Part shown: positions 1 to 6,615 of the stretch, piece by piece
How positions within the stretch are numbered: position 1 is the first letter of the stretch
Layout: the number at the start of each line of letters is the position of its first letter
DNA from: JBFISM01 sp041608535
GTDB taxonomy: Bacteria; Actinomycetota; Acidimicrobiia; Spongiisociales; UBA5794
Reading direction: 5' to 3'
Length of the DNA: 7,511 nt
NCBI GenBank assembly: GCA_041608535.1
Contig: JBFISM010000159.1
Coordinates: forward strand, 1 to 7,511
Program-made: the position numbers and the translations under genes
The notes under the pieces: model-generated
The model's database searches: none
What the model saw: the letters and a program-made list of their open reading frames with translations, nothing else
Told to the model about the DNA's origin: nothing

Positions 1-1
1 G

Positions 2-333
2 GACTTCTACAAGCGCGTCTTCGGCTACCGCACCGAGGTGGCCGACACACCCAACGGGCCGTACACGGCGTTCTGGGCCGACGGCAACGTCGAGGGCAAC
101 GCCGCCGCCGGGATGATGGGGCGACCGCCCACGATGGGTCGGAAGTTCCCAACTACTGGGGTGTCTACTTCGCCGTCGACGACGTGGATGCGTCCGTAGC
201 GACGATCGAGTCGAATGACGGCAGCGTGTTCGTGCCGCCCATGGATCTGCCCGGTGTGGGTCGGATGGCCGTCGTCGCCGATCCGCAGGGCGCCATGTTC
301 TCGATCATCGAGCTGGTGAACGAACAACGTTGA
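2..333 (+). pseudogene. VOC/glyoxalase-family protein, 3' part, frameshifted
   Basis: The 5' end lies outside the window. From base 2 the reading gives DFYKRVFGYRTEVADTPNGP and on to AAAGMMGRPP. The downstream frame gives HDGSEVPNYWGVYFAVDDVD, then VPPMDLPGVGRMAVVADPQG and IIELVNEQR before a TGA at 331-333. Together these read like the C-terminal half of a vicinal-oxygen-chelate (glyoxalase/bleomycin resistance-like) protein; VPNYWxVYFAVDD and GRMAVxxDPQGAxFSII are typical of the two-domain actinobacterial type. The two halves are in different frames. The join lies near the C-rich stretch at about 125-130, where one base appears to be missing. I read the change as a single-base deletion in a short homopolymer, so it is either a real inactivating mutation or a sequencing error. 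Substrate is unknown; the family includes dioxygenases, lyases and drug-binding proteins. Recognition of the family is secure, pseudogene status is not. Confidence 0.75.
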
Positions 334-457
334 GGGCGTGATGCTTGCGGATGACAGCATCGGCTCGGAGGGACGGAGCATTGACCGGCGGCAACCGGGT
401 GGCTGGAGCGCACGAGCCCGTCAGGAGCGATGAGCGCAGCACTGGGCGTGGCGCGAC

Positions 458-571
458 ATGACCACTCAGCGCGAACTCGGCACGCCGATCGTGAGGCTGC
501 CTGCGGGTGACTTCCAGATGGGATCTGAGGAGTTCTATGCGGAGGAGACACCGGTCCGAACGGTGGACGTC
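458..571 (+). pseudogene. 5' remnant of a formylglycine-generating enzyme (SUMF1/FGE-type) gene
   Basis: From ATG 458 the translation contains IVRLPAGDFQMGSEEFYAEE followed by TPVRTVDV. This is the N-terminal signature of FGE-sulfatase proteins, which convert an active-site Cys of sulfatases to formylglycine (pattern: LPxGxFxMGSxxFYxEExPVxxVxV). Homology ends after about residue 38, where an intact protein would continue with a segment like FWIDRHPVTNxQF and some 250 further residues. Instead the frame runs into sequence antisense to the 3' end of the next gene and stops at 697. No further FGE sequence is visible in any frame. I infer a deletion that removed nearly the whole gene, with its right edge just before the stop codon of the minus-strand membrane protein. 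No good ribosome binding site precedes the ATG. Confidence 0.65.
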
Positions 572-589
572 GCCGCAGCCGCAACCGGC

Positions 590-955
590 TCAGTCGTCAC
601 CGTCGGGCAACACCCACCCGAGGACACTCGACACCACTCCGATGATGATGGCGGCGAGGATCGCCGTGAGCAATTGGTTCCAAAAGCCTCCGGATAGCGT
701 GAGCGCATCGATGAGCCAGGCAGTGATCATCACCATGAATCCGTTGACCACGATGCTGAACAATCCCAAGGTGAGGATACGAATCGGCAGGGTCAAGAGC
801 CGGGCGATCGGCCGGATGAATGCGTTGATGAGACCGAAGATGAGCGCCACCAGGAGCAGACTGCCGATGCCGTCCGCGATGGCCAGATCGGGTAGTACGG
901 CTGCGGCGACCCAGATGGCCCCCGCATTGATCAGCAGCCTGATAGCAAGTCTCAT
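590..955 (-). CDS. Phage holin family (YvlD-like, Phage_holin_4_2) small membrane protein
   Basis: The product is a 121-residue, very hydrophobic protein with about four membrane segments (roughly residues 5-21, 31-47, 57-84 and 93-115). The central motif ALIFGLINAFIRPIARLLTL followed by LPIRILTLGLFSIVVNGFM is characteristic of the PF04020 family, found in many actinobacteria and firmicutes as a stand-alone membrane protein. Despite the family name there is no phage context here. Its biochemical role is not established; relatives are often linked to envelope stress loci. I chose the ATG at 955, not the upstream in-frame ATG at 967, because GGAGG (960-964) lies 4 nt before it, whereas nothing ribosome-binding precedes 967. 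The longer form would add only MGGR. The length is normal for the family and the gene looks intact. It ends tail to tail with the FGE remnant. Confidence 0.85.
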   Translation of the reverse strand: MRLAIRLLINAGAIWVAAAVLPDLAIADGIGSLLLVALIFGLINAFIRPIARLLTLPIRILTLGLFSIVVNGFMVMITAWLIDALTLSGGFWNQLLTAILAAIIIGVVSSVLGWVLPDGDD

Positions 956-1107
956 GCGGCCTCCCATTCTGCCGTATCCGGTTCAATCACAGGCCAGTCC
1001 TCAGCGGGGATGCGCCGACTAGAGCAGACCCGGTGTGATGCAGCCTGCGACGATACCGTCGGGAGAGCCACAGAGCGACATCGACGATCACCAAGACGCG
1101 CGCCTGC

Positions 1108-2253
1108 TCAGGCGCTGAGCTGACTCCAGCGATCACCCACGGTGAGGTCGATGACCGTCCACGCCATCGCCAGGGCACCGTCCCGGATGGCGGCTTCGCC
1201 GTCTGCCGTGACGGTGTGGGCGGCGAAGTCACGTTGGTGGTTGACCGCCGGTAGACAATTGATGCTCAGCATGGGGTGGATCGTCGGCACGATCTGACTC
1301 ACGTTGGCCATGTCTGTCGAGCCGGTCGCCGCTGCGTCGAACTCTGCAGCGCGGTGCAGCGTGCGCCCCAGCGCTTCGCTGTTTGCGGCGTACAGCTCGA
1401 CCATGGCCGCGTTGTTGTTCATCTCGGTATAGGTGTGCCCTCGCGGCTTCATCTCCAGGCGACAGCCCGTTGCGAGCGCCGCAGCCTCGAAGCACGCTTC
1501 GACCATCGGTGTCAGCTCCTCCAGACGGTCCATGGTCGCCGCCCGCACGTAGTAGCCGAGTGCGGTGTACGACGGGATCACGTTGGGGGCGCCGCCACCG
1601 TAGGTGATGACACCGTGAACCTTGTCGGTGGGGTACAGCTTCTGGCGGAGCGTCGAGACGTTGACATACGCCTGGACCGCTGCATCGAGCGCGTTCACCC
1701 CAACCTGAGGAGCGAACGCCGCATGTGACTCTTTGCCGTGGAACTCGATGTCAATGTGCGCCACGGCGAGGAACCCCGGGTCGACGATGTCTCGCGGCGA
1801 GGGGTGGATCATCATCGCCGCCTGTGCCGTCTCGAAGGCCCCGGCGTTGAGCAGATCGACCTTGCCACCGTATGACTCCTCGGCAGGTGTGCCCAAGACC
1901 CTCACCCTGACACCGAGCTCGTCCGCCAGCGGGGCCAGCGCCACACCGGCGCCGGCGGCGGCGGTGGCGATGATGTTGTGGCCACAGGCGTGACCCACCT
2001 CGGGGAGCGCGTCATACTCGGCACAGATGACCACCTCCGGACCGTCGCCGACGGTGGCGTCAAAGGCCGTGTCGAGACCCCACGCCGGGTGTTCGACGGC
2101 GAAGCCGTTGCCGGCGAGGAAGCGTGCCAATCGTGCTGACGACTCGTGCTCCTCATAGGCCAGCTCGGGGTTCTCGTACAACCACCGGCTGATGTCTTGC
2201 AGCTCGCCCTCCACCTCGGCGAATCGATCAGCTGCAGCCTTCTTGTGATCCAC
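1108..2253 (-). CDS. M20 family (M20D) amidohydrolase/metallopeptidase
   Basis: The product is a 381-residue zinc-dependent hydrolase of the M20D/PM20D2-AbgB-like group, which cleaves amide bonds of N-acyl amino acids or small dipeptides in the cytoplasm. Visible signatures are EYDALPEVGHACGHN (about residues 79-93, with metal-ligand H88 and H92) and GTPAEE (about 121-126, with the catalytic and metal glutamates). A dimerisation segment with FHGKESHAAFAPQVGVNALD and GAPNVIP follows, then the C-terminal TGSTDMANVSQIVP metal-binding region. The GTG at 2253 is preferred: the protein then starts VDHKKAAADRFAEVEGEL, a normal M20D N-terminus, and GAGGAG (2264-2269) lies 10 nt upstream. The frame stays open to 2550, but that extension is antisense to the next gene and has no family resemblance. 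The exact substrate is not readable from sequence. No signal peptide is seen. Confidence 0.92.
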   Translation of the reverse strand: MDHKKAAADRFAEVEGELQDISRWLYENPELAYEEHESSARLARFLAGNGFAVEHPAWGLDTAFDATVGDGPEVVICAEYDALPEVGHACGHNIIATAAAGAGVALAPLADELGVRVRVLGTPAEESYGGKVDLLNAGAFETAQAAMMIHPSPRDIVDPGFLAVAHIDIEFHGKESHAAFAPQVGVNALDAAVQAYVNVSTLRQKLYPTDKVHGVITYGGGAPNVIPSYTALGYYVRAATMDRLEELTPMVEACFEAAALATGCRLEMKPRGHTYTEMNNNAAMVELYAANSEALGRTLHRAAEFDAAATGSTDMANVSQIVPTIHPMLSINCLPAVNHQRDFAAHTVTADGEAAIRDGALAMAWTVIDLTVGDRWSQLSA

Positions 2254-2316
2254 GTCGTTCCCGCTCCTCGTCGTTCGTCGCACACTGAGAGTACCGTCGC
2301 ACGTGGAGGCTCCGCC
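2254..2316. promoter_or_regulatory. Divergent intergenic region between M20 hydrolase and SRPBCC genes
   Basis: This 63-bp gap separates two head-to-head genes and must hold whatever promoters they have. On the minus strand it carries GAGGAG (2264-2269) for the M20 gene. On the plus strand it carries GGAGG (2305-2309), 7 nt before the SRPBCC GTG. TACCGT at 2292-2297 fits the loose actinobacterial -10 pattern TANNNT for rightward transcription, but that is weak evidence. No operator palindrome is obvious. Confidence 0.45.
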
Positions 2317-2754
2317 GTGGTTGAATCCGTCACCACCATCGAGATCGACCGCCCTGCCGGCGAGGTGTTCGACTTCGTTGCGGACATGGCGAACAACCCG
2401 CGGTGGCAACGAGGTATGAAGTCGTGCACCTGGACGACCGATCCGCCCATCGGGGTCGGCAGCCGCTACGACCAGGTCGCCGGCTTCCTGGGACGAACCA
2501 TCACATCTCGATTCGAGGTGACCGAGTTCGTGCCAGGCGAGTGCATCCACATCGTGACGTACGAGAGCACCTTCCCTCTCGACATCGTGCGCAAGGTCGA
2601 ACCGCTGGGTGACGACCGGTGCCGAGTGACCGCCATCGTGAAGGGCGAGCCGAGCGGTGTGTTCCGGCTCTTCGGTCCACTGTTGCGCCGCATGGTCGCT
2701 GCATCCGTCGCCCGGGACTACCGAGCGCTGCAGTCCCTACTCGAACGGGGCTGA
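2317..2754 (+). CDS. SRPBCC (START/polyketide cyclase-like) family protein
   Basis: The product is a 145-residue protein. The N-terminus VESVTTIEIDRPAGEVFDFV, then MANNPRWQ, and later GSRYDQVAGFLGRTI are typical of SRPBCC proteins (polyketide_cyc2 type). The family forms a helix-grip fold around a hydrophobic cavity that binds lipids or other small hydrophobic ligands. The closing helix is about residues 119-144 (PLLRRMVAASVARDYRALQ). Function cannot be assigned more closely. The start is GTG 2317, chosen because GGAGG at 2305-2309 lies 7 nt upstream and the family N-terminus begins there. An in-frame extension back to 2146 overlaps the M20 gene in antisense and is not family-like. The stop is 41 nt before the Lgt-family gene, which seems to have its own promoter, so co-transcription is possible but not required. 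Confidence 0.85.
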   Translation: MVESVTTIEIDRPAGEVFDFVADMANNPRWQRGMKSCTWTTDPPIGVGSRYDQVAGFLGRTITSRFEVTEFVPGECIHIVTYESTFPLDIVRKVEPLGDDRCRVTAIVKGEPSGVFRLFGPLLRRMVAASVARDYRALQSLLERG

Positions 2755-2783
2755 GCCGTGCTCGGCTTGTCCGGCGGACCGCG

Positions 2784-2789
2784 TAACCT
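2784..2789 (+). promoter_or_regulatory. Candidate leaderless -10 box (TAACCT) for the Lgt-family gene
   Basis: TAACCT matches TANNNT and lies exactly 6 nt before GTG 2796. This would put transcription start at or next to the G of the start codon, giving a leaderless mRNA. No Shine-Dalgarno sequence is present, as expected for that arrangement. The same geometry occurs before GTG 6616. Confidence 0.6.
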
Positions 2790-2795
2790 GTCCCC

Positions 2796-3818
2796 GTGAT
2801 CGCCGCCATCTCGTATCCCCCCATCCCGATATTCGAGGTGGGACCCTTTGCCCTGTCGCTGCATGGCCTGTTCGCCGGTCTCGGGTTCGTGGCCGGTGCA
2901 ATGCTCATGCTCCGCGAAGTACGCCGCCGTGGTTACGACGCCGATGGTGTGGCTTCGGTGCTCACGTGGGCACTGGTGGCGTCGATTCTGGGCGCCCGCC
3001 TCTTCACCGTGCCTGCCAATCTGGGCACACCCGGCTATGGGATCAGCAACGTGATCGGTCTCGCCGGCGACTTCTCGATCCTCGGAGGCTACGCCGGGGG
3101 GATCATGGGCGGAGTGCTGCGGATGCGCATGCTGGGACTTCACGTCCTGCCGCTGCTCGACGCAGCCGCTCCGGGGCTGGCGATAGGGGCCGTGATCGGA
3201 CGGATCGGTGATTTGGCCATCGTGGAACACCTCGGCAGCACCACCACGTTCTTTCTCGGGTACACGATCAAGCCCGGATACGACGTCTCTCCACAGCATG
3301 ATCTCCTGGAATGCACCGCCGACCAGGCGGTGAACGGGATCTGCGGGACCTACCACCATTCCGCCCTCTACGACATGCTCGGTGCGATCGTGCTCCTCGT
3401 CTTCCTGGTCTGGCTACGGCGACGCTGGACCGGGCGCCACTACGGGCAGATGTTCACGGTCTGGATGATGTGGTACGGCTTCCAGCGGTTCCTCATCGAC
3501 TTCACGCGGCTCGGCGGCGCCGAGAACGGAACCACCGCCGACTCCGTGATCGGCCCGTTCACAGGGAGCCAATGGGGCGGGCTCGGAGCTGCGTTGCTCG
3601 GTGCTCTGCTGTTTGTCTGGTACCGGCGTAATCCGGTGGTGAGCGAGGAGCAGGACGAGGCCTACCAGGCGATCGAGCAAGGCGTCGAGCGGTTGGCTTC
3701 GCTCCCGGATGACGTGCCCGAGGAACCGGGCGTCGGCTCCGAAACCGACATGATGGAGACGGTCGATTCCAAAAGTGAGCCCTCGGTCCCCGAAGAGACC
3801 GAGGGCTCGACCGACTGA
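2796..3818 (+). CDS. lgt: Prolipoprotein diacylglyceryl transferase (Lgt) family membrane protein
   Basis: The product is a 340-residue multi-pass membrane protein. Lgt transfers diacylglycerol from phosphatidylglycerol to the lipobox cysteine of prolipoproteins at the outer face of the cytoplasmic membrane. Recognisable parts are HGLFAGLGFVAG (about 23-34), SILGGYAGG (94-102), the signature GRIGDLAIVEHLG (135-147), TYHHSALYD (185-193) and YGFQRFLIDF (227-236). Aligned by eye with E. coli Lgt, R136, E144, Y227 and R231 correspond to R143, E151, Y235 and R239. N146 becomes D139, E243 becomes D235, and the position of His103 is Leu96. A hydrophilic loop (about 155-185) with two Cys is unusual. 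A charged, acidic tail (about 281-340) follows the last helix. The gene starts at GTG with no ribosome binding site; see the leaderless promoter. It could be a true Lgt or a divergent paralogue. Confidence 0.85.
   Translation: MIAAISYPPIPIFEVGPFALSLHGLFAGLGFVAGAMLMLREVRRRGYDADGVASVLTWALVASILGARLFTVPANLGTPGYGISNVIGLAGDFSILGGYAGGIMGGVLRMRMLGLHVLPLLDAAAPGLAIGAVIGRIGDLAIVEHLGSTTTFFLGYTIKPGYDVSPQHDLLECTADQAVNGICGTYHHSALYDMLGAIVLLVFLVWLRRRWTGRHYGQMFTVWMMWYGFQRFLIDFTRLGGAENGTTADSVIGPFTGSQWGGLGAALLGALLFVWYRRNPVVSEEQDEAYQAIEQGVERLASLPDDVPEEPGVGSETDMMETVDSKSEPSVPEETEGSTD
3777..3808 (+). terminator. Strong hairpin encoded within the 3' end of the Lgt-family gene
   Basis: GAGCCCTCGGT (3777-3787) and ACCGAGGGCTC (3798-3808) form a perfect 11-bp stem with a 10-nt loop. 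The hairpin ends 8 nt before the TGA stop, so it is translated as part of the acidic tail (SEPSVPEETEGS). No T-run follows. It may act as a U-less terminator or an mRNA 3'-end stabiliser. Confidence 0.55.
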
Positions 3819-3860
3819 GGAGGCGAGGGCCTCCGGCGGCAAGGCGAGCCGATCCTCGCC
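3819..3860 (+). other. Two short hairpins directly after the Lgt stop codon
   Basis: GGAGGC (3819-3824) pairs with GCCTCC (3829-3834) over a 4-nt loop, starting on the base after the stop codon. GGCGAG (3843-3848) pairs with CTCGCC (3855-3860) over a 6-nt loop. With the hairpin inside the gene end they make three stem-loops in about 85 nt, a plausible 3'-end or termination region. Confidence 0.45.
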
Positions 3861-4200
3861 AACGAGAATCGCCGACCGGCTGTGATCGTGGAGCTACGCC
3901 GTGTGTGCTTCGGCGGGCGCCACCTGAACCGGCGGTGATACGACGCTCGGTCGCGTGGGCCCTACGGAGGGGGAGCTACCTCCCCGGCCGGAGTGTGATC
4001 TCGTCCATCACCTCTCTTCTGACCGGGCGTCGACACGGCAGACGCCACGCCTCGATTCCTTCACGAACGGGGGCGGGTGGTCACACCCAAGATACGCATC
4101 TACCACTCCCCCTTCGCGCCTCCACTGCCAACCTTACGGATCTCTGTGACCAGGTGCGGGTCGGTTTCCGTAGGCAATCACTGGGTTCCACCAGAACGGA
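3861..4200. other. Intergenic stretch without a credible gene
   Basis: About 340 bp between the Lgt-family 3' region and the terminator of the SPFH operon. Plus-strand frames here are open but rich in Arg, Pro and Ser, have no domain-like pattern, and no minus-strand frame is open. Small inverted repeats are present: GGGGAG (3970-3975) with CTCCCC (3980-3985), and GGGTG (4075-4079) with CACCC (4084-4088). I looked for RNase P, SRP RNA and tmRNA conserved blocks and saw none. A structured RNA of unknown type is possible, but nothing proves it. Confidence 0.5.
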
Positions 4201-4233
4201 GAGCCGGGGTCGGCATTCGTGCGACCCCGGCTC
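4201..4233 (-). terminator. Terminator-like hairpin downstream of the SPFH gene
   Basis: GAGCCGGGGTCG (4201-4212) and CGACCCCGGCTC (4222-4233) form a perfect 12-bp stem with a 9-nt loop. It begins 18 nt after the stop codon of the minus-strand SPFH gene. It lacks a strong T-run, as is usual for high-GC actinobacteria. Being symmetric, it could also stop transcription arriving from the left. Confidence 0.7.
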
Positions 4234-4251
4234 GCCCCCCGCGCCGCGGGC

Positions 4252-5181
<930 letters not shown>

Positions 5182-5187
5182 GAGGTG

Positions 5188-5194
5188 CTCCTTT
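5188..5194 (-). promoter_or_regulatory. Shine-Dalgarno site AAAGGAG for the SPFH gene
   Basis: AAAGGAG on the minus strand, 6 nt before ATG 5181. It fixes the start codon of the SPFH gene and suggests efficient translation from within the operon. Confidence 0.8.
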
Positions 5195-5236
5195 CTTGAT
5201 GTGCTGTTTGGTGACCTGTTGGGCGAATCGCGACCC

Positions 5237-6073
5237 TCAGAAGTGCTTGGGTTCCACCACGAGTCGCGCCCCGCGGACCTCGGCGACCCGAACCTGCGTG
5301 CCGGCGGCGATCGGCACTCCGATGTCGGTGGTCGCGCGCCATTGCTCGGTTTCCACCCGTACCCGCCCGGTACCAGCCGTGGGATCGATGTCCTCGATGA
5401 CTACAGCGTCGGCGTCGATGTACCACGTCGCACCCACCGGCAGGGTGTTCCGGTCCTCCGCCCTGGCGTACTTGTTCATGGTCCACAGCGCCGCAACGGA
5501 CACGGCGATGAACGCCGCGATCTGTACCGGCACCGCGATCGACAGAAAGGACAGGACGGCCGCGGCGGCAGCGCCCACGGCGAACGGAAGCAGGAAGAAG
5601 CCGGCGGTCAGCATCTCGCCGATGCCCAGGAGCACCGCCGCCGCCGACCACAGCCACTGCCAAACTTGCATGTCATCCACATTCGCCTCCTTTGGTCCAA
5701 ATGCGGCCAGTGCCGCCACGAGCACCACGCCCGCAACGACGAAGACTCCGACACCTCGGCTTCCCCCCCGCCGGCGCGGCGGCCGCGGATTGGTGTAGCG
5801 GTGTGCTGGACCTGCCGGCGCCACCTCCACGGCGTGCACCCGATGCGTCGATCCACGTGCCTCCACCGCCCATGACTCGGCGAAGACCTCGCGGTCGGCC
5901 CCAATCACGGACTCGAGTGACTTGCCGGCCGCAGCCGCTTCGTGGAGGTGCGACTCGAGCTCGGTCCGCATCTCGGCCACCGTGGCATCGCGCACGCCGG
6001 TGTCCTTCCAATAGCGGACGCAGTCCTCGACTGTTTGCTCGATGTTCATCGCCTCACTCATCCGCACCTCCAT
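5237..6073 (-). CDS. HAAS domain-NfeD fusion membrane protein
   Basis: The product is 278 residues. The N-terminal part (about 10-75: VAEMRTELESHLHEAAAAGK and on to REVFAESWA) resembles the small helical HAAS domain usually encoded beside PadR regulators. A basic linker (NPRPPRRRGGSRG, about 95-107) and a membrane helix (about 107-125) come next. An NfeD module follows: hydrophobic helices from about 137 to 200 and a C-terminal OB-fold (about 208-276) with GATWYIDADAVVIEDI, GRVRVETEQWRA and GTQVRVAEVRGARLVVEP. NfeD proteins cooperate with SPFH proteins, as encoded just downstream, so the OB-fold probably contacts that scaffold. The fusion suggests that the HAAS part links the PadR regulator to SPFH/NfeD; this is inference. 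The start at 6073 has a near-perfect AAGGAGG 6 nt upstream and overlaps the PadR gene by 20 nt. ATG 6061, with its own GGAGG, is a second possible start. Confidence 0.85.
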   Translation of the reverse strand: MEVRMSEAMNIEQTVEDCVRYWKDTGVRDATVAEMRTELESHLHEAAAAGKSLESVIGADREVFAESWAVEARGSTHRVHAVEVAPAGPAHRYTNPRPPRRRGGSRGVGVFVVAGVVLVAALAAFGPKEANVDDMQVWQWLWSAAAVLLGIGEMLTAGFFLLPFAVGAAAAAVLSFLSIAVPVQIAAFIAVSVAALWTMNKYARAEDRNTLPVGATWYIDADAVVIEDIDPTAGTGRVRVETEQWRATTDIGVPIAAGTQVRVAEVRGARLVVEPKHF

Positions 6074-6386
6074 TCAGCACCTCCTTAACCCCACTGGCCA
6101 GCCTCGACCACTGGTCGGTCCACTCGTCGAGCTGGGCCTTGCCCTGATCGGCAATCCTGTAGTACTTCCGCGGCGGCCCATTGCTCGATTCGACGAAATA
6201 ACCCTCTATGTAGCCCCTCTTCTGCAAACGGCTGAGCAACGGGTAGATGCTCCCCTCACTCACCAACTCGAGACCCTTCGACTCCAGCTTGTCCACCATC
6301 TCGTAGCCATAGCTCGGTTCCTCCGAGATCAGAGCCAGCAAACACATGTCGAGTACGCCTTTGAGGAGTTGCGAGCTGTGTTCCAT
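6054..6386 (-). CDS. PadR family transcriptional regulator
   Basis: The product is a 110-residue winged-helix repressor-like protein. Key signatures are LLKGVLDMCLLALISEEPSY followed by GYEMVDKLESKGLELVSEGS, then IYPLLSRLQKRGYIEGYF and the wing PPRKYYRIADQGKAQLDEW. The SYGYEM and GSIYPLLxRLxxxG motifs are diagnostic of PadR. The short C-terminal helix (about 82-105) would be the dimerisation helix of subfamily 2. It is the first gene of a minus-strand operon with the HAAS-NfeD fusion and the SPFH gene. PadR proteins typically repress their own operon and are released by ligand, phosphorylation or a partner. The start ATG 6386 (MEHSSQLLKG) is chosen from family fit; a GTG at 6401 in frame is possible, and neither has a clear ribosome binding site. 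Confidence 0.9.
   Translation of the reverse strand: MEHSSQLLKGVLDMCLLALISEEPSYGYEMVDKLESKGLELVSEGSIYPLLSRLQKRGYIEGYFVESSNGPPRKYYRIADQGKAQLDEWTDQWSRLASGVKEVLNGGADE
6074..6086 (-). promoter_or_regulatory. Strong Shine-Dalgarno AAGGAGG inside the padR 3' end
   Basis: AAGGAGG (6080-6086) lies within the last codons of the PadR gene, 6 nt before ATG 6073. It is the best ribosome binding site in the window. A second copy, GGAGG (6067-6071), sits 5 nt before ATG 6061, so two complete initiation units lie in tandem 12-13 nt apart. Confidence 0.75.
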
Positions 6387-6473
6387 GTCCCGGATACACA
6401 CCCTTTCAGCTCTGCCGGAGAAGGACAGTTCATGTGGCGCCGTGCACCGCTTGCGGAACCGTCTCGTTCTGCT

Positions 6474-6484
6474 CGGTAGTACCG
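6474..6484. promoter_or_regulatory. Perfect palindrome CGGTA-G-TACCG upstream of padR
   Basis: An 11-bp perfect inverted repeat with a single central base, containing the same TACC core as the adjacent array of direct repeats. It lies about 88 bp upstream of the PadR start codon in the divergent region, so it is a candidate operator. Confidence 0.45.
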
Positions 6485-6486
6485 AT

Positions 6487-6545
6487 ATACCCTGACTACT
6501 GAGATACCCTGCTTTCCAGGATACCTTGCGTCATAAGGTACCATG
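6487..6545. repeat. Four 8-bp direct repeats (ATACCNTG) at exact 17-bp period
   Basis: ATACCCTG (6487-6494), ATACCCTG (6504-6511), ATACCTTG (6521-6528) and GTACCATG (6538-6545) start exactly 17 bp apart; the 9-bp spacers are unrelated. The array lies in the 229-bp divergent gap between padR and the DUF4230 gene, about 100-160 bp upstream of the PadR ATG and 70-130 bp upstream of the DUF4230 GTG. Regular iteration with unlike spacers suggests a multi-site binding region for a regulator, PadR being the obvious candidate. The rest of the gap shows no gene. Confidence 0.65.
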
Positions 6546-6603
6546 GATAGCCGGGCATGTCTAGAAGATTCCTCCGGGGGACTCGGTACGAACCCCGCAG
6601 AAC

Positions 6604-6609
6604 TACGCT
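6604..6609 (+). promoter_or_regulatory. Candidate leaderless -10 box (TACGCT) for the DUF4230 gene
   Basis: TACGCT matches TANNNT and lies exactly 6 nt before GTG 6616, so transcription would start at or beside the start codon. No ribosome binding site is present. The geometry is identical to that at 2784-2796. Confidence 0.6.
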
Positions 6610-6615
6610 GCCGCC

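Noticed and set aside
590..955. Holin-family protein as evidence of a prophage
   Set aside because: This family is common as a stand-alone chromosomal membrane protein, and no lysin, tail, capsid or integrase gene is present.
1106..1120. GCTCA/TGAGC hairpin at the M20 stop codon as a terminator
   Set aside because: A 5-bp stem with no T-run is too weak to call.
2254..2550. N-terminal extension of the M20 hydrolase frame to 2550
   Set aside because: It is antisense to the SRPBCC gene, has no M20-like sequence, and a GTG with a GAGGAG site at 2253 gives the normal family N-terminus.
6432..6447. ATGT-N8-GCAC as a classic PadR operator
   Set aside because: Only the left half matches the ATGT-N8-ACAT pattern; such a partial match is expected by chance.
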